A stretch of 64,000 nt of DNA from Apoda limacodes (lineage: Eukaryota > Arthropoda > Insecta > Lepidoptera > Limacodidae): positions 18,755,908-18,819,907 of the forward strand of contig OX291541.1 of assembly GCA_946406115.1 (NCBI GenBank). Direction: 5' to 3'. The first letter of the stretch is position 1; every line of letters starts with the position of its first letter. The translations under genes and the position numbers were made by a program. Below, piece by piece: positions 36,546 through 47,934 of the stretch. The notes beneath the pieces were generated by a model. That model saw only the letters and a program-made list of their open reading frames with translations. It had not been told where the DNA came from and made no database searches.

Positions 36546-37965
36546 CGTATTCATTGAAGAGTAGCCCCCGTTCTTCAATGTAATTTTTTGCAGTTCACGT
36601 GACACTCACTAGAGTGTATTTAGTAGGTACCAACATAAAAAGACGGTCGAAAACCACTTCGTTGACAAGAAGACAACCCTCGCGCCACTTGCAGGCCACT
36701 CAATTCCTCTCGAACAAAATTGTAAAAAACGTGCTGGAAATTTATTTCCCAAGGCACAACTAGTTGTGACGTTCAGTTGTTCGGTGGATAATAAACGGAG
36801 AAAACAGTTACATCCTACAGCTCTGAAGGTAATAGCCACCACCTTTGCGATTATACTATGCCTATATTATGACAACTAGCATAAACCCGCGGCTACGCCC
36901 GCGTAGAATTTGGTCATCGAGAGAATACCGGATCCCGTAATTCTTTAAAAAGGAAGGTATTTTGTGTCATTCTCTGTTCCTCTTTGTGCCAAAAGTCAGG
37001 AAATTCATTGCAAGTGCCCCGCAGTTTCACTCGCGAAAAAATAACTTTTATTATGGAATGTCTTTATTGTGAGCCCGTTGATAGTGCTTCGCAGTCTCCC
37101 CCACGGAAAAGTCTATTACTGTAGGAACTCTTTGTCGGAATATAGAGCACATATTTAACATTAGATACAGAGGACTGACGAATCCGTCTAGACACAGTAA
37201 TCGCGCAGTAAGTGCGGGGCGAGAGAGTGACCCTTACTGGCTTCAGTGGCAGGATAAGGGACCTTTTTTATAGCTATCATGTTTCCCGTAGTCTACCTAC
37301 TCTTTTATTTTATTTCGTATATAGTATTTTAAGTCCTTTTCTATCACTCCAGCAATATCTGTGTCAAAAAATTAGGTTGCCCCATTGCAACACAAAAGAA
37401 GTGCCCCGCGGTATCACTCTCGAAAATACCTTTTCCCATGGGAACTGCCAATGAGAATGAAAAGCATCCTACGTCCTTCTCCTTCCCTATATACGTACGT
37501 ACGTACTAAAAGGTTGCCCCGTTAGCGACGTTAAGCAAAAAAAAATAACAAACAGACTTTACTACAAATATAATATTAGTTTAGGTTTTGATCAGTAGTC
37601 TGCGACTAAGGGCTACGGTCCCTTAAGCTGTAAAAAAATCTAGCTTCTAAGCAATGCAATAAATACGGCCATTTTTTTCACATATTTTGGCATTCACAAA
37701 TCAATCATGAAATTTGGCAAGAAGCAAGAATACAAATATAGGAAAAAATCCAAAAACTGATAATTAAGGCGACGCATTGAAGAGTATTGCACAGTAAAGT
37801 GCAATTATCATATAACAATTGTTTTCGACGCAAGGTTGAAAATTCGTTGCGCACGACGTAGCCAAAAATGAAAATCGGAAGCGAAAAATTGATCTAATTA
37901 ATTTATTAAGAATTAACTGATACGAATATCAAAATTCCCAGCAGTTGAATTTTTTGAAGGATATA
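36546..37965. other. Intergenic stretch, nothing recognised
   Basis: No supported coding frame. It contains a short (CGTA)n run near 37493-37505. Confidence 0.45.
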
Positions 37966-38409
37966 GTAATAATCTCAATTTTAATGATTTTGAAGAGGTG
38001 ATTTCGAATAAAAAAAACTATCGAGCCAAAATCATCAAATCATATTTGTGAGCTGAAAAAGCCAAGAAGAAGGTCTTAAAATACATGACGCTTAGTTTCA
38101 GATAGCCTTTACTTTATAATAATAATCTCAATTTTAATGATTTTGAAGAGGTGATTTCGAATAAAAAAAACTATCGAGCCAAAATCATCAAATCATATTT
38201 GTGAGCTGAAAAAGCCAAGAAGAAGGTCTTAAAATACATGACGCTTAGTTTCAGATAGCCTTTACTTTATAATAATAATCTCAATTTTAATGATTTTGAA
38301 GAGGTGATTTCGAATAAAAAAAACTATCGAGCCAATATCATCAAATCATATTTGTGAGCTGAAAAAGCCAAGAAGAAGGTCTTAAAATACATGACGCTTA
38401 GTTTCAGAT
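37966..38409. repeat. 153-bp tandem repeat, about 2.9 units
   Basis: aatctcaattttaatgattt starts at 37971, 38124 and 38277, a period of exactly 153. The units are almost identical. The third reads gccaatatcatc where the others read gccaaaatcatc, and it ends early after gtttcagat. Confidence 0.95.
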
Positions 38410-38499
38410 TCGAGGATTTTATTGGTGATTTGTATTCTTAAAGGAAAAAGTTCCCTCTTCTCAATACCTGTGAGACTTGATGAAATATTATAATAAGTT

Positions 38500-38556
38500 T
38501 GTACGGAACCCTCGGCGTGCAAGCCAGACTTGCACTTGGTCGGGTTTTTTTTTTCA
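38500..38556 (+). repeat. Tail of a dispersed repeat ending gcacttggtcggg plus T run
   Basis: It matches the tail of the longer copy at 46611-46960 (gactcgcacttggccggttt). Only the tail and a ggaaccct fragment are present. Confidence 0.6.
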
Positions 38557-38867
38557 TCTAACACAACTACAAAATTAACAATTTTTAGACGTTTTCGTCT
38601 ACTTGTGCTGCATGACTCTACATTTTTTTTTGTCGTATTAATGATTATGTTTACCTAGGTCCTTTAAGCTTGATTATATTTACAGATTGACTGTCCATAC
38701 TTTAGTATTTAATATTAATTTCAACTTGAAAACTTCACGCGTTTTTGAGATAAAGGACTTTGATAGACAAACAGGGTAGTGATTTATTTTATGTGTAAAG
38801 AACTACTTACTCATTTACAATTTTCGGAATTTTTCCTTAACTTATCCTTGCATTTTGTTAATAAATT

Positions 38868-39858
38868 TCTAGAGATTTACTTAGTCACGTTGTTAAAATT
38901 ATTGCGATAGAAATTTTTCCTTTGACTTATTAGTTAATTTCTCTTGCTTCAAAGGGCAGCCAAAGGTCTTTATCGTTTTAAACAAAATAAATTCACCTGA
39001 TGATATCATGTGTTTCTCTATTTTTGTAGAGCCATTAATAGTTGACCATAATGCATCTTTATTAATTTTACCATTTTATTTTAAACTGTCTTTTGCTAGC
39101 AGCTCCGCTCGTCCTAAATTAGATTATCGGCGTGGAATTCTTACGTCAACTCCTTAATTATACTATTGAAGTTTGCTAAAGCCAGCTATAGCTGTAGCTA
39201 AGCTCGGTTATAGTAATTATTTCCGTAGGAATTCTTGAATTTTTCGCTATAAAAACTATCCTATGACATTCCCTGATCTCAAACTATCTCCATACCAAAT
39301 TTCATCTAAATCGGTTCAGCAGTTTAAGCATGAAGTGGTAACAGACAGACAGAGCTACTTTCGCATTTATAATATTTGTATGGATTGCATATTGCTTGCA
39401 CTATAGATATATATAAACAGTACAACCAGAACATGGTATCAATAAAGGGACTGCATTTCTTAGTGGTCTTACTTGCAGTGTTTAGTTATAGCTATATATA
39501 AATACATAATTGAACAGCGAGCTAAGCACAGTCAGTAACTAGGTTCGCGAGGTTATCGAACTAGGTCACTGCATTTAGAAATACGAGTACCTAATGCCAT
39601 GCACAGGATTGAAACTATACTTTGCTGAAGGCAATAGTTCCTTATACAGGGTTTAATTTAGGTTTAGGTATAGTCTTTTGGCTTTTATTTTCCGTATATA
39701 CAAAAAATAGGTAAAGCCAATAATTTAATATTATGATGAACATGTTTTTAAAATAAAATACATTAAAAGAATGTACGTGTAGAGTATTGAGTTTATTGCT
39801 AATAATCAGTAAGATATACTTATGTACGTACGTATGTACCTATTACGAACAGTTAACG
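38868..39858. repeat. ~1-kb dispersed repeat, copy 2
   Basis: It aligns along its length with 4470-5492, with small indels. Both include the reversed Helitron-like 3' block (gctagcagctccgctcgtcc here). Confidence 0.75.
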
Positions 39859-39876
39859 TTCGTAATATTTCTGATC

Positions 39877-40307
39877 ACGAAAATGGCGGTCGAAAAAATT
39901 GGTGCACCGATCCGGCTGAAACTTTGTATCTGGGGGTTTTCGGGGTCGCTTATACTAAATATTGAGTCTATTTTTCATCATAGTGATATTTTATTCAAGC
40001 CGCCTATTGATCTCCCAGAAGGATCCGCTGGGTGAAAATGATGTGTGGGGGTTTGATCAAAAAGGTCCCGTGAGTATGAGAAAACTTCCAGATCATCAAA
40101 ATCTCCTCCCCATAAGGGAGTAAGCGTGCAGCTTGCTGAAACTTTGGCATTTTGAGTCAAACATTTTCGACGATGTGTAGCTATTCCATGGTCGAAATCC
40201 ATTGCCGTTAAAAGAATAAAAAATGGTTGAAAACGACATGGCCGCCATACAAACATTCAAGAAGGATAACGAATAGGTAAATGCTTAAACAAATGTTGTA
40301 AAGGGCA
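39877..40307. repeat. Direct repeat unit, copy 1 (aaaatggcggtcga…)
   Basis: The start aaaatggcggtcgaaaaaat … ccggctgaaactttgtatc recurs at 41440. Later phrases (ttctcccagaaggaattgctg type) also recur. It is interrupted on its right by the transposon at 40316. Confidence 0.65.
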
Positions 40308-40315
40308 CCAAAGAG

Positions 40316-41394
40316 CGCTTCCGCCGTTATCGAAACCAAGTTTCGAAACCGGTTTCCAAAAAAGAAAAATAATTCTTCTACCGAAACCAGGTTCCCTAAT
40401 AAGAACATTAATTCTTTTTTCGAAACCAGTTACCAATTGAACGAAAAAAAACCTGTTTTGAAACTATTTCTGAAACTCGAAATTCCTCAATATAATACGA
40501 GAAAGATGGTCTGTTGTTAATAAAAAAAACTCATAAACTCATAGTAGGTACCTACTTAATTGATTTTATTTTTTTTAAATAATTTTTATCTAATTAAATT
40601 GAACTTCTAAAACTTAAAATTTATTCTAACTAAAACTGATATAAAATTAAATTTAAAGGTGAAATGAGTATTGAGTATTGACTATTGAGCATCGCACTTT
40701 AGAAAACACCTAAAATTTTGTTTCTTTCATTAAATAGGCTAGTTTTTACACTCTCAAATTTTGGTTTTTGTTGCAGCAAATGGACTCCGTCATTTTCGAT
40801 ATTATATTTAAAATCTTCATATTGTTTTTTAACTGAATCAAAATTGCCAGCTACTTTTTCTTTAAACTTATCGATTTTTTTCAAAATCGTAGTTTTTGCA
40901 ATGTCCGGTATGCATTTTATATCCTGGCAATTTTCTCTTAAAATTTAATTTCTTGTATTTAAAGTAATACTCCCTTTGCAGCCAATTTGAATGTAACGAT
41001 ACCAAAATGTAACGCCCGTCTTATAAACCTTCTTTCGATGGTATTTACGACCGTTACACAACGCTGACACCCCACCTCTTTTTGCTGAAATGCATTCAAA
41101 TAATTGTAGTTGATGTCATTTTAATTACAACAACAAAATTCCACTAACTAAGCAAAGTGGCTAATAAATATAGACTGTATTGCGATATTGCTCTTTTCGA
41201 TGAAATGTATTGGTCTGATCACCAATCACAATTGACAGATTACGTCTTGTAAAAGAAGTTTCGATACAGGATTTTTTTGTTTTAATTCGTAACTATTTTC
41301 GAAAAAAGATTTAATGTTCTTATTTGGAAACCGGGTTTCGAAACAAGAAACTTTTTCTTTTTGGAAACCGGTTTCAAAACTTTGGCCGAAGCGC
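40316..41394. mobile_element. 1079-bp non-autonomous DNA transposon, 8-bp target duplication
   Basis: The ends read CGCTTCCGCC and GGCCGAAGCG (9 of 10 paired), flanked by ccaaagag at 40308-40315 and 41395-41402. Inside the tips, longer inverted repeats of about 150 bp carry multiple gaaaccggtttc palindromes and a shared taagaacattaa-type block. An 8-bp duplication suggests hAT, though the tips are not the usual CAG type. No transposase frame is present. Confidence 0.8.
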
Positions 41395-41439
41395 CAAAGA
41401 GCAACCACCTAACAGAACAAAATCAAGATGGCGGATTAA

Positions 41440-41660
41440 AAATGGCGGTCGATAAAATTGATTCACCTAACCGGCTGAAACTTTGTATCCAGGGGTTTTT
41501 GGGATCGCTGGTTCTAAATATTTAGTCGGTTTTTCGATTTCCCAAAATTTCAAGGTAGCCGCCATAGTAATGTATTATTGAAGCCCATTATTCTCCCAGA
41601 AGGAATTGCTGGGGGTGAAATGATGCAGCCCTATACATGTATAGGGGGTTTGATAAGATA
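41440..41660. repeat. Direct repeat unit, copy 2 (aaaatggcggtcga…)
   Basis: Second copy of the unit at 39877. Removing the 1079-bp transposon and its duplication leaves the two units about 0.48 kb apart, as in a short tandem array. Confidence 0.65.
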
Positions 41661-43746
41661 GCAGTGGGCGGGAGCGTAATGCTGCTTTTCCTACAAAATA
41701 CCTCTCGGTACGGGATCTAACTGCTAATTGAAACCAGGCGAATTAGGGAGATGTTTTGTATATTCATGTTCTTTTACCTTCTGAGGTAACTTTCATTGAG
41801 TTAATATTCCTATGCGACATTTATTAAACAGAGACAACTTATCTCTTGATATCCTTGGTGTCCAGTGTCCTCTTTCCTCAATCTTCTTCTAAATATGTTT
41901 ACAATTGCTTTTGGTATATACTAGTTATTTATGCTATTAGAGCTTCTATCAGATATTTGACAAAGGAGTGTCTGATATTGACTCTACTGGCTACACAGAG
42001 TCATTCTATGATACCTTACGGCTTCCTGGTAAAAGATAGGAATCGGCCCTACAAATTCATCAGACTTTTCTGGTCTATATTTTAGTGCGATAAGACGTTC
42101 GCTAGAATTTCTACTTCCTTTTCACCTAACAAGAAGTCGAAACCTCTACATATTTGCCAGCAATCGGCCAGAAAATTAAAGTAACTCGTTGCGTATAATT
42201 TTCTATTCGCTACCTATAAACTAACTATCGAAATAACAATGGCGAGAAATCTACATTACCCTTCTGATTTTAACCTTAAACCGTCTGGCAAATGCCAAAC
42301 CAACTAATTAAGAATCACTTTTAGATTTTACGCATCCTTTAGTTTTCATAAAATAATACTTCTATTTACATTTATTGCATTTAACTCAAATTAAAAACTA
42401 AACTGTACTGCAGCACAATAAATCACTCACGTCACCCAGAGTTCATATGATACTAAATTCATATCGTATTATAGAATCTACCCGTATCGGACTACTTTTG
42501 ATACCTACTTCAGCATCTACTTTTCTGAATAGGAAGGCACACAAATGAAGTAATTTGCTTTAATTACCCTAATTTATTAATACAAAATACTAATTAAAAC
42601 CATTACCTTTTTGTCCTTTATTTAGTAATATGTCATAATATGTCATGTTCGCATTTTAACGATCGTCGCGGAAATTAATTCTCATGATCTCCATTTCCTA
42701 CTCATACTTGACTTAAATACTTGATAATATATAAACGTATATATAAACTCGAAGAAAAAAGTAAGTAAAAATTATAATTATTACAGATCGCGCTTGACCT
42801 TTTTTCGAACGTCTATACATCCCTCCATGCCTGGAATCACGCTTAGCCCTGTTTCGATTCGAATACTTTTTTTTTCTCTTTCAAGGTTCACCCTTGACAT
42901 TTTGGATAGGGGTAGCTTCCTTATCTAAAATAATCCTTCAAACCCACGGCTCACATTTGACCCTAATTCTACTTGGATCCTATTTGGATTATCCCTGAGC
43001 CGGATCACGCTTCTCAATCCTAAATCTCACTCGACCATAATTGCTATAATAACCTTTTTATAGTATCAACGCTTCGAACTTGGCTCTATCCTAAGCTACT
43101 CATCGATCTATCATTAAATTATTAACCTGCGGATCCCTACACATTATAAATCTATTCACCCTTAACAATATTTTATGCTATTATATAATTATTTTTATGA
43201 GGTGCATTAAACCATATACAGAACCCTATATCTCTTTTTATTTATTTATATATTTTTATCATAAGAATTAACCTATGAAAAACCCTACGGGACCTTACTA
43301 TCGACTAACCTCAATCTATCTTAGACCTACCTAATGAAAAATATAACCTCGACCTCTGAGTTCGCTCGTCCTACACTGTGTACAATGTCATCCTACATAC
43401 ATGTAACCGTAATAAATTTCCTACGGAACCATATCCTACTTCGAACCTTTCCTTGCTTGACCTCTTTTTATATAACGATTATATAACCGCTAAATAAAAA
43501 TAACTTATTATTCTATGTTACCATGACAACTAAAATAACATGACACGCTCATCCAATCCTTACCTTAGAAAAACTTACATTGCTTTTACCCTTACTGGTC
43601 TTACCACATAATGACATTTCATTATCACCTGATCTAAACCAAGTATTTACCTTTTAAACTTTTAAGAAATTACCTATTTCCCTTTTGATATTTCCCGCTA
43701 ACTTATACCTAAACCTACCTATAACTAAATAATCTATACTACTGAG
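41661..43746. other. 2-kb stretch without recognised features
   Basis: The plus strand is C-rich and G-poor (strand-asymmetric) from about 42800 to 43740. No frame on either strand resembles a known family. It may be a decayed element. Confidence 0.4.
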
Positions 43747-44406
43747 GCTGGGTTGCACCAACTAACTATAACGATAACGAAAGGCTGACGGCTCGTCAAA
43801 TACTCGGTTAAACAAAAAATGGAGTGCACCATCTGACAATTGTCAAATTACGTTATAACTTTAACGTTAACAATAACCAGCCAAAAATGACTGGTTATAG
43901 TTAAAGTTCCAATTAACAAGCCGCTTAGTGATCATAAAATGAGGTTATTTATGTGAAATACAACAAATTTGAAACACCTGGTGTTTTGAATATTATGTGT
44001 AGCATTGCGGTAATTCTTTACTTCTCTACACAACGTCATTTTTGCGTAAAAATGATTTAAATGGATGAAGATGCATCTCCTTATACCCAAATGGAATGCA
44101 AAAATCGGCGGCCGAAATTTTTGTTTGATGAATTTTTGAAAAAAAAAATTTTTGTATGGATTTTTGAAGAAAACTTTTTTTGTATGGATTTAAAAAAAAA
44201 ATTGTATGGACTTAAAAAAAAAAAAATTTTGTACGGAATTTATAAAAGATTTATAAATATATATTAAATGCGTGGAAAGGCATGGATTCAAGTCCTTTAT
44301 CCTAGCGATAAAACCCAAATTGGTGCATTGCAACAGTTAAAGTAAAAGTAATTGTTAAAGTTATTTTTGTCAATTCCTTTAACAATCGTTTTGGTGCAAT
44401 CTAGCC
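43747..44406. mobile_element. ~660-bp MITE with ggct-ggttgcaccaa termini
   Basis: The left end is ggctgggttgcaccaacta. The reverse complement of the right end is ggctagattgcaccaaaacg. The inner parts are rich in gttaaag / ctttaac words on opposite strands. An A-rich tandem stretch (aaaaaaattttgtatggatt type) near 44140-44240 yields a meaningless Lys/Phe-rich open frame. Confidence 0.6.
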
Positions 44407-44544
44407 CAAGTTAACTTAAGTTGAAGTATTTAATACATAAGTTCAAATACTAGCAATGTCCGCTACAGGACTTTCTGAATTTTGAAAAATCTTACCACAC
44501 CAATGCTAAACTAGCCTTACTAGCCTTAGCCCTTGACTCCATTA

Positions 44545-46357
44545 TCTATACTAATATATAAAGCTGTAGAGTTTGTTTGTTTGAACGCGCTAATCTCAGG
44601 AACTACTGGTTGGATTTAAAAAATTCTTTTAGTGTTGGATAGCCCATTTATCGAGGAAGGCTATAGGCTATATATCATCTATATACTAATATATAAAGCT
44701 GTAGAGTTTGTTTGTTTGAACGCGCTAATTTTAGGAACTTCTGGTCGGATTTAAAAAATTCTTTCAGTGTTAGATAGCCCATTTATCGAGGAAGGCTATA
44801 GGCTATATATGTTCTATGCTATATGTGAAAATGTTTCAAAATCGGGGTTTTTTTATCCTTTTGAGAGCTTCCGCTGCGTGCGCTGCGTAAACGGTTAGAG
44901 TTTCGCAAAAATCATGTATGACAGAATTGTTCCCCTATAAAAGTTCTAAAAAAAAGTCCGCGACAGCATATATCTATATTTTAAGGTTGGCTCACTATAA
45001 CGTTTTTTTTTGCTAACCATATTTGTTCTAAAATAATGCATTATTTGTGAAGGTGATTTTATAAACATGATATTAATCTTTATCCAAATAAATACGTTAT
45101 TAATCACAAGCATTTAATTTAAAACAAAATTGCCCTGTTCATCATTCGATTTCAATGAATATCTTAGGAGATATCGCAGTTTTACTAACGTGGCAGCAAA
45201 ATAATTATCAAGTATTGTGCGCGCATTTATGATGTGCAAGGCCGGCGGGCAGTCATTAGGGGGAAGGGCGGTAGGGGGAGGGGGGGCACATTGATGCACA
45301 AAAATTCAACCGCTTTTTTAATGGACAAAAAGCATCATATTTGAATATTTATTTTGACGTGTGCATTGGCCAATATGTCAGTTTACATTTTGGTTACGAA
45401 ATAGCCGCTAAAAGTAATTAGGTATAAAGATATACTGATTTTAATAAAAAAACGTTTTTGCATCAATGTACCCCACCAGAGGGGTACTTTGATACATAAG
45501 GGTAGGGCAATTTGATGCTTATTTAAAATCCATTAAAACTGCAATATATACCGTAACCTAAATTGTTTAATTACTTAAAATTAACAAATAAACCATATTA
45601 TTAATTGAGATCATAAAATACTTTATTAAGCGTGTAAACATTACTTACAATCAGTCTCTTACGTATCTTAAAGAAAATAAACAAGAAAACAATATTGTCA
45701 TCATCTAACTAGACTTTATTACTATCTTAAATATCAAATTAGTTATATACCTAACTACTCAGTAATCAGACATTAAACTTGAACATGGTTAATGCAAATA
45801 TATTATAACGTAATAAAACCTCCTATCAATAATACGTATCATTGTACCCCGCAACTTACTGAATCAAAGTGCCCCAATGGACTTTTTCCACAAACAAATA
45901 ATTTTTAAAATTATTTATTAATATTGTACTCTAAAAAATATTTAAAAACACTTTTAAATATATTTACTTGCCTTTGGCAACATAAAACAAAAAAAAAACT
46001 AATAAGACGGTGCTGAGACACGATCACAAATCGGCTGAAATTTTAGTTGGCAGCAGCATAAACACGTTTGTGACCGCTGAAGGCCAATGACGAACTAGTG
46101 GCGACCGGCGTCACAACTGTCATTCTTGCGCATGTACTTGAGCGTTCTAGTGACGTGCCAGACTGCGTAGTGTTTTTCAGTTTTTAAATATAGGTACTGT
46201 ATAAATGTGCCCCGTGCATCAATGTGCCCCCCCTCCCCCTACGTATAATTTAAAAATATTTTACCTTCTGTGTTTTTTTTTATAATTGAGGAGTTGCCGT
46301 AAGAATCCTATGCCGATAAACAAATTAAGGGGGGGCGAAGCCGCGTGCAAAAGCTAG
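44545..46357 (+). mobile_element. Helitron-type non-autonomous element, 1.8 kb, with nested insertion
   Basis: It begins TCTATACTAATATATAAAGC, preceded by A, and ends GCGAAGCCGCGTGC…CTAG, followed by T, as expected for Helitron insertion between A and T. A GC-rich hairpin lies before CTAG. The first 133 bp are repeated at 44678, also after A. A TA-flanked element (45274-46239) is nested inside. No Rep or helicase frame. Confidence 0.7.
45274..46239. mobile_element. 966-bp TIR element with TA target duplication, nested in the Helitron
   Basis: Perfect 26-bp inverted repeats start GGGGGAGGGGGGGCACATTG (45274-45299, 46214-46239), with TA on both sides. Inside are further related words: taccccaccagaggggtact near 45469 and tcaaagtgccccaatg near 45864. 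TA duplication suggests Tc1/mariner, but no transposase is present. Confidence 0.8.
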
Positions 46358-46610
46358 TCTATATATAAATAAATCGATCCGTCCATTTCCTATTTGACCG
46401 AGTAAGTTGGTAGAAATAACCTATCATAAAGTCATCTCGGTCAAATGTACATAACGAAATATTATGCCTAACTAATCATACAATTTCATACGGACCCTTA
46501 TAAATGACAACAAAAAAAAAAATGAAACCGTCACCTCCCCTACACGAAATGTAGAGATTTTTTTTTTTTCGTCTTCGTTTAAAAATATTGAGGGTGTGAT
46601 AAAACCATTT

Positions 46611-46960
46611 TTAGGGTTCCGTAGCCAAATGGCAAAAAACGGAACCCTTATAGATTCGTCATGTCTGTCCGTCCATATGTCACAGCCACTTTTTTCCGAA
46701 ACTATAAGAACTATACTATTGAAATTTGGTAAAAGAGAATCACAAAACTAAAAAAAAATATGATGTACGTTATTATATATATTACATACATTACCATGCA
46801 AACTTCCACCGAAAAATTGGTTTGAACGAGATCTAATAAGTAGTTTTTTTTTAATACGTCATAAATCGTAAATCGTAATTGACCTTTCATTCAATCAATA
46901 CAAATATAAAATTATTTTTGTTGTGCGCGAGTCCGACTCGCACTTGGCCGGTTTTTTAGA
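46611..46960 (+). repeat. Dispersed repeat: agggttccgtagcc head, gcacttggccgg tail
   Basis: The head agggttccgtagccaaatgg and tail gactcgcacttggccggttt are the ends of a repeat I recall as common in lepidopteran sequence. The tail alone recurs at 38500-38556. Non-coding. Confidence 0.65.
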
Positions 46961-47490
46961 TTTAGCGATGCCTTAGCCCAGTGTCCAAGTGTATGACCCA
47001 CGGGCTCCAGCCATTTACCATCTTTAATCAACGTTGCAGCGCCATCTAGCTATTATTGAGCGAAACAGGAACACATTCGTTTGTTGGAAACAATATTTTA
47101 AGCTAAGTTAAGCTTGGTCAGTAATTCTATGGATGACCGCTTAGTGGCACATTTTTTGTTTTTGTTTGTGTTTGTAAATTACGTAAATGGTGTTATTAGG
47201 TACGGAACCATTCTTACATTCTTATGGCTACTATATTTTCTTATGGCCATTTTAGTACAGATTTTGGATATCTGTAGGTAAGTTATTAAAATTATTAGGT
47301 AATTTATATTTATTTAGTACAACTTGTACCATTTTGCTAATTACTGTTCTCGTATTACTCTAGTAGACTAAGTCGTCTTTTTTGTAAAGTGATTTTTATT
47401 TATGAAATAGTATTCTTAGAATTAGATTATATAATATAGAGACGCACTTGTTATTTAGGTATGTCTGCTGTTATCGGTCTTACAAGTTAT
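46961..47490. other. Intergenic stretch before the duplicated gene D block
   Basis: No coding frame or element recognised. Similarity with the gene B flank begins at 47491. Confidence 0.5.
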
Positions 47491-47733
47491 AAAAACACGA
47501 ACCAGTTCTACATACCTAATGTTAATTACCAAGAATCAATTTTAGTTTCGGTTACTGTGGCATAGTCTATGCTAAATTATCCTCTCCATGTAAATACGTA
47601 ACTAGCGCAGTGACATAATACAACGTGGCCACAGCTCACACAGTATTTTGTGTCATATGTGAGTAATCAGTCCATATTCGGTGCGCCCCTGTTTTCTCTT
47701 AAGTAAATAACAGTAATACCCATTATTCGGATA
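47491..47733 (+). promoter_or_regulatory. 5' flank of gene D, conserved with gene B; candidate initiator TCAGT at 47667
   Basis: Closely similar to 12580-12823. TCAGT at 47667-47671 would give a 5' UTR of about 65 nt. The conservation could be mere duplication age, so regulatory function is inference. Confidence 0.35.
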
Positions 47734-47934
47734 ATGGATTCTCTTCAAGAATTACCACCAGTAAAATGGCCGAGTTTACAAAAGGAATTAAGAAAAACAT
47801 GGCCGACAAACGTTGGTGGATACTACGCTTTACACGTATATCACACATATCCTCAAATACGTAAGGCGTTCCAGTTCAAAGTGTATTGTCCTCATGGAGA
47901 CGTAAAGAATGGGTTTGTAGGCACAGATGTTAAG
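47734..47934 (+). CDS. Gene D exon 1
   Basis: 67 codons, MDSLQELPPVKWPSLQ to GFVGTDVK, with a GTAAGT donor. The start agrees with B and C. Confidence 0.83.

Noticed and set aside
44061..44267. Lys/Phe-rich 68-codon frame
   Set aside because: Produced by an A-rich tandem stretch inside a MITE.
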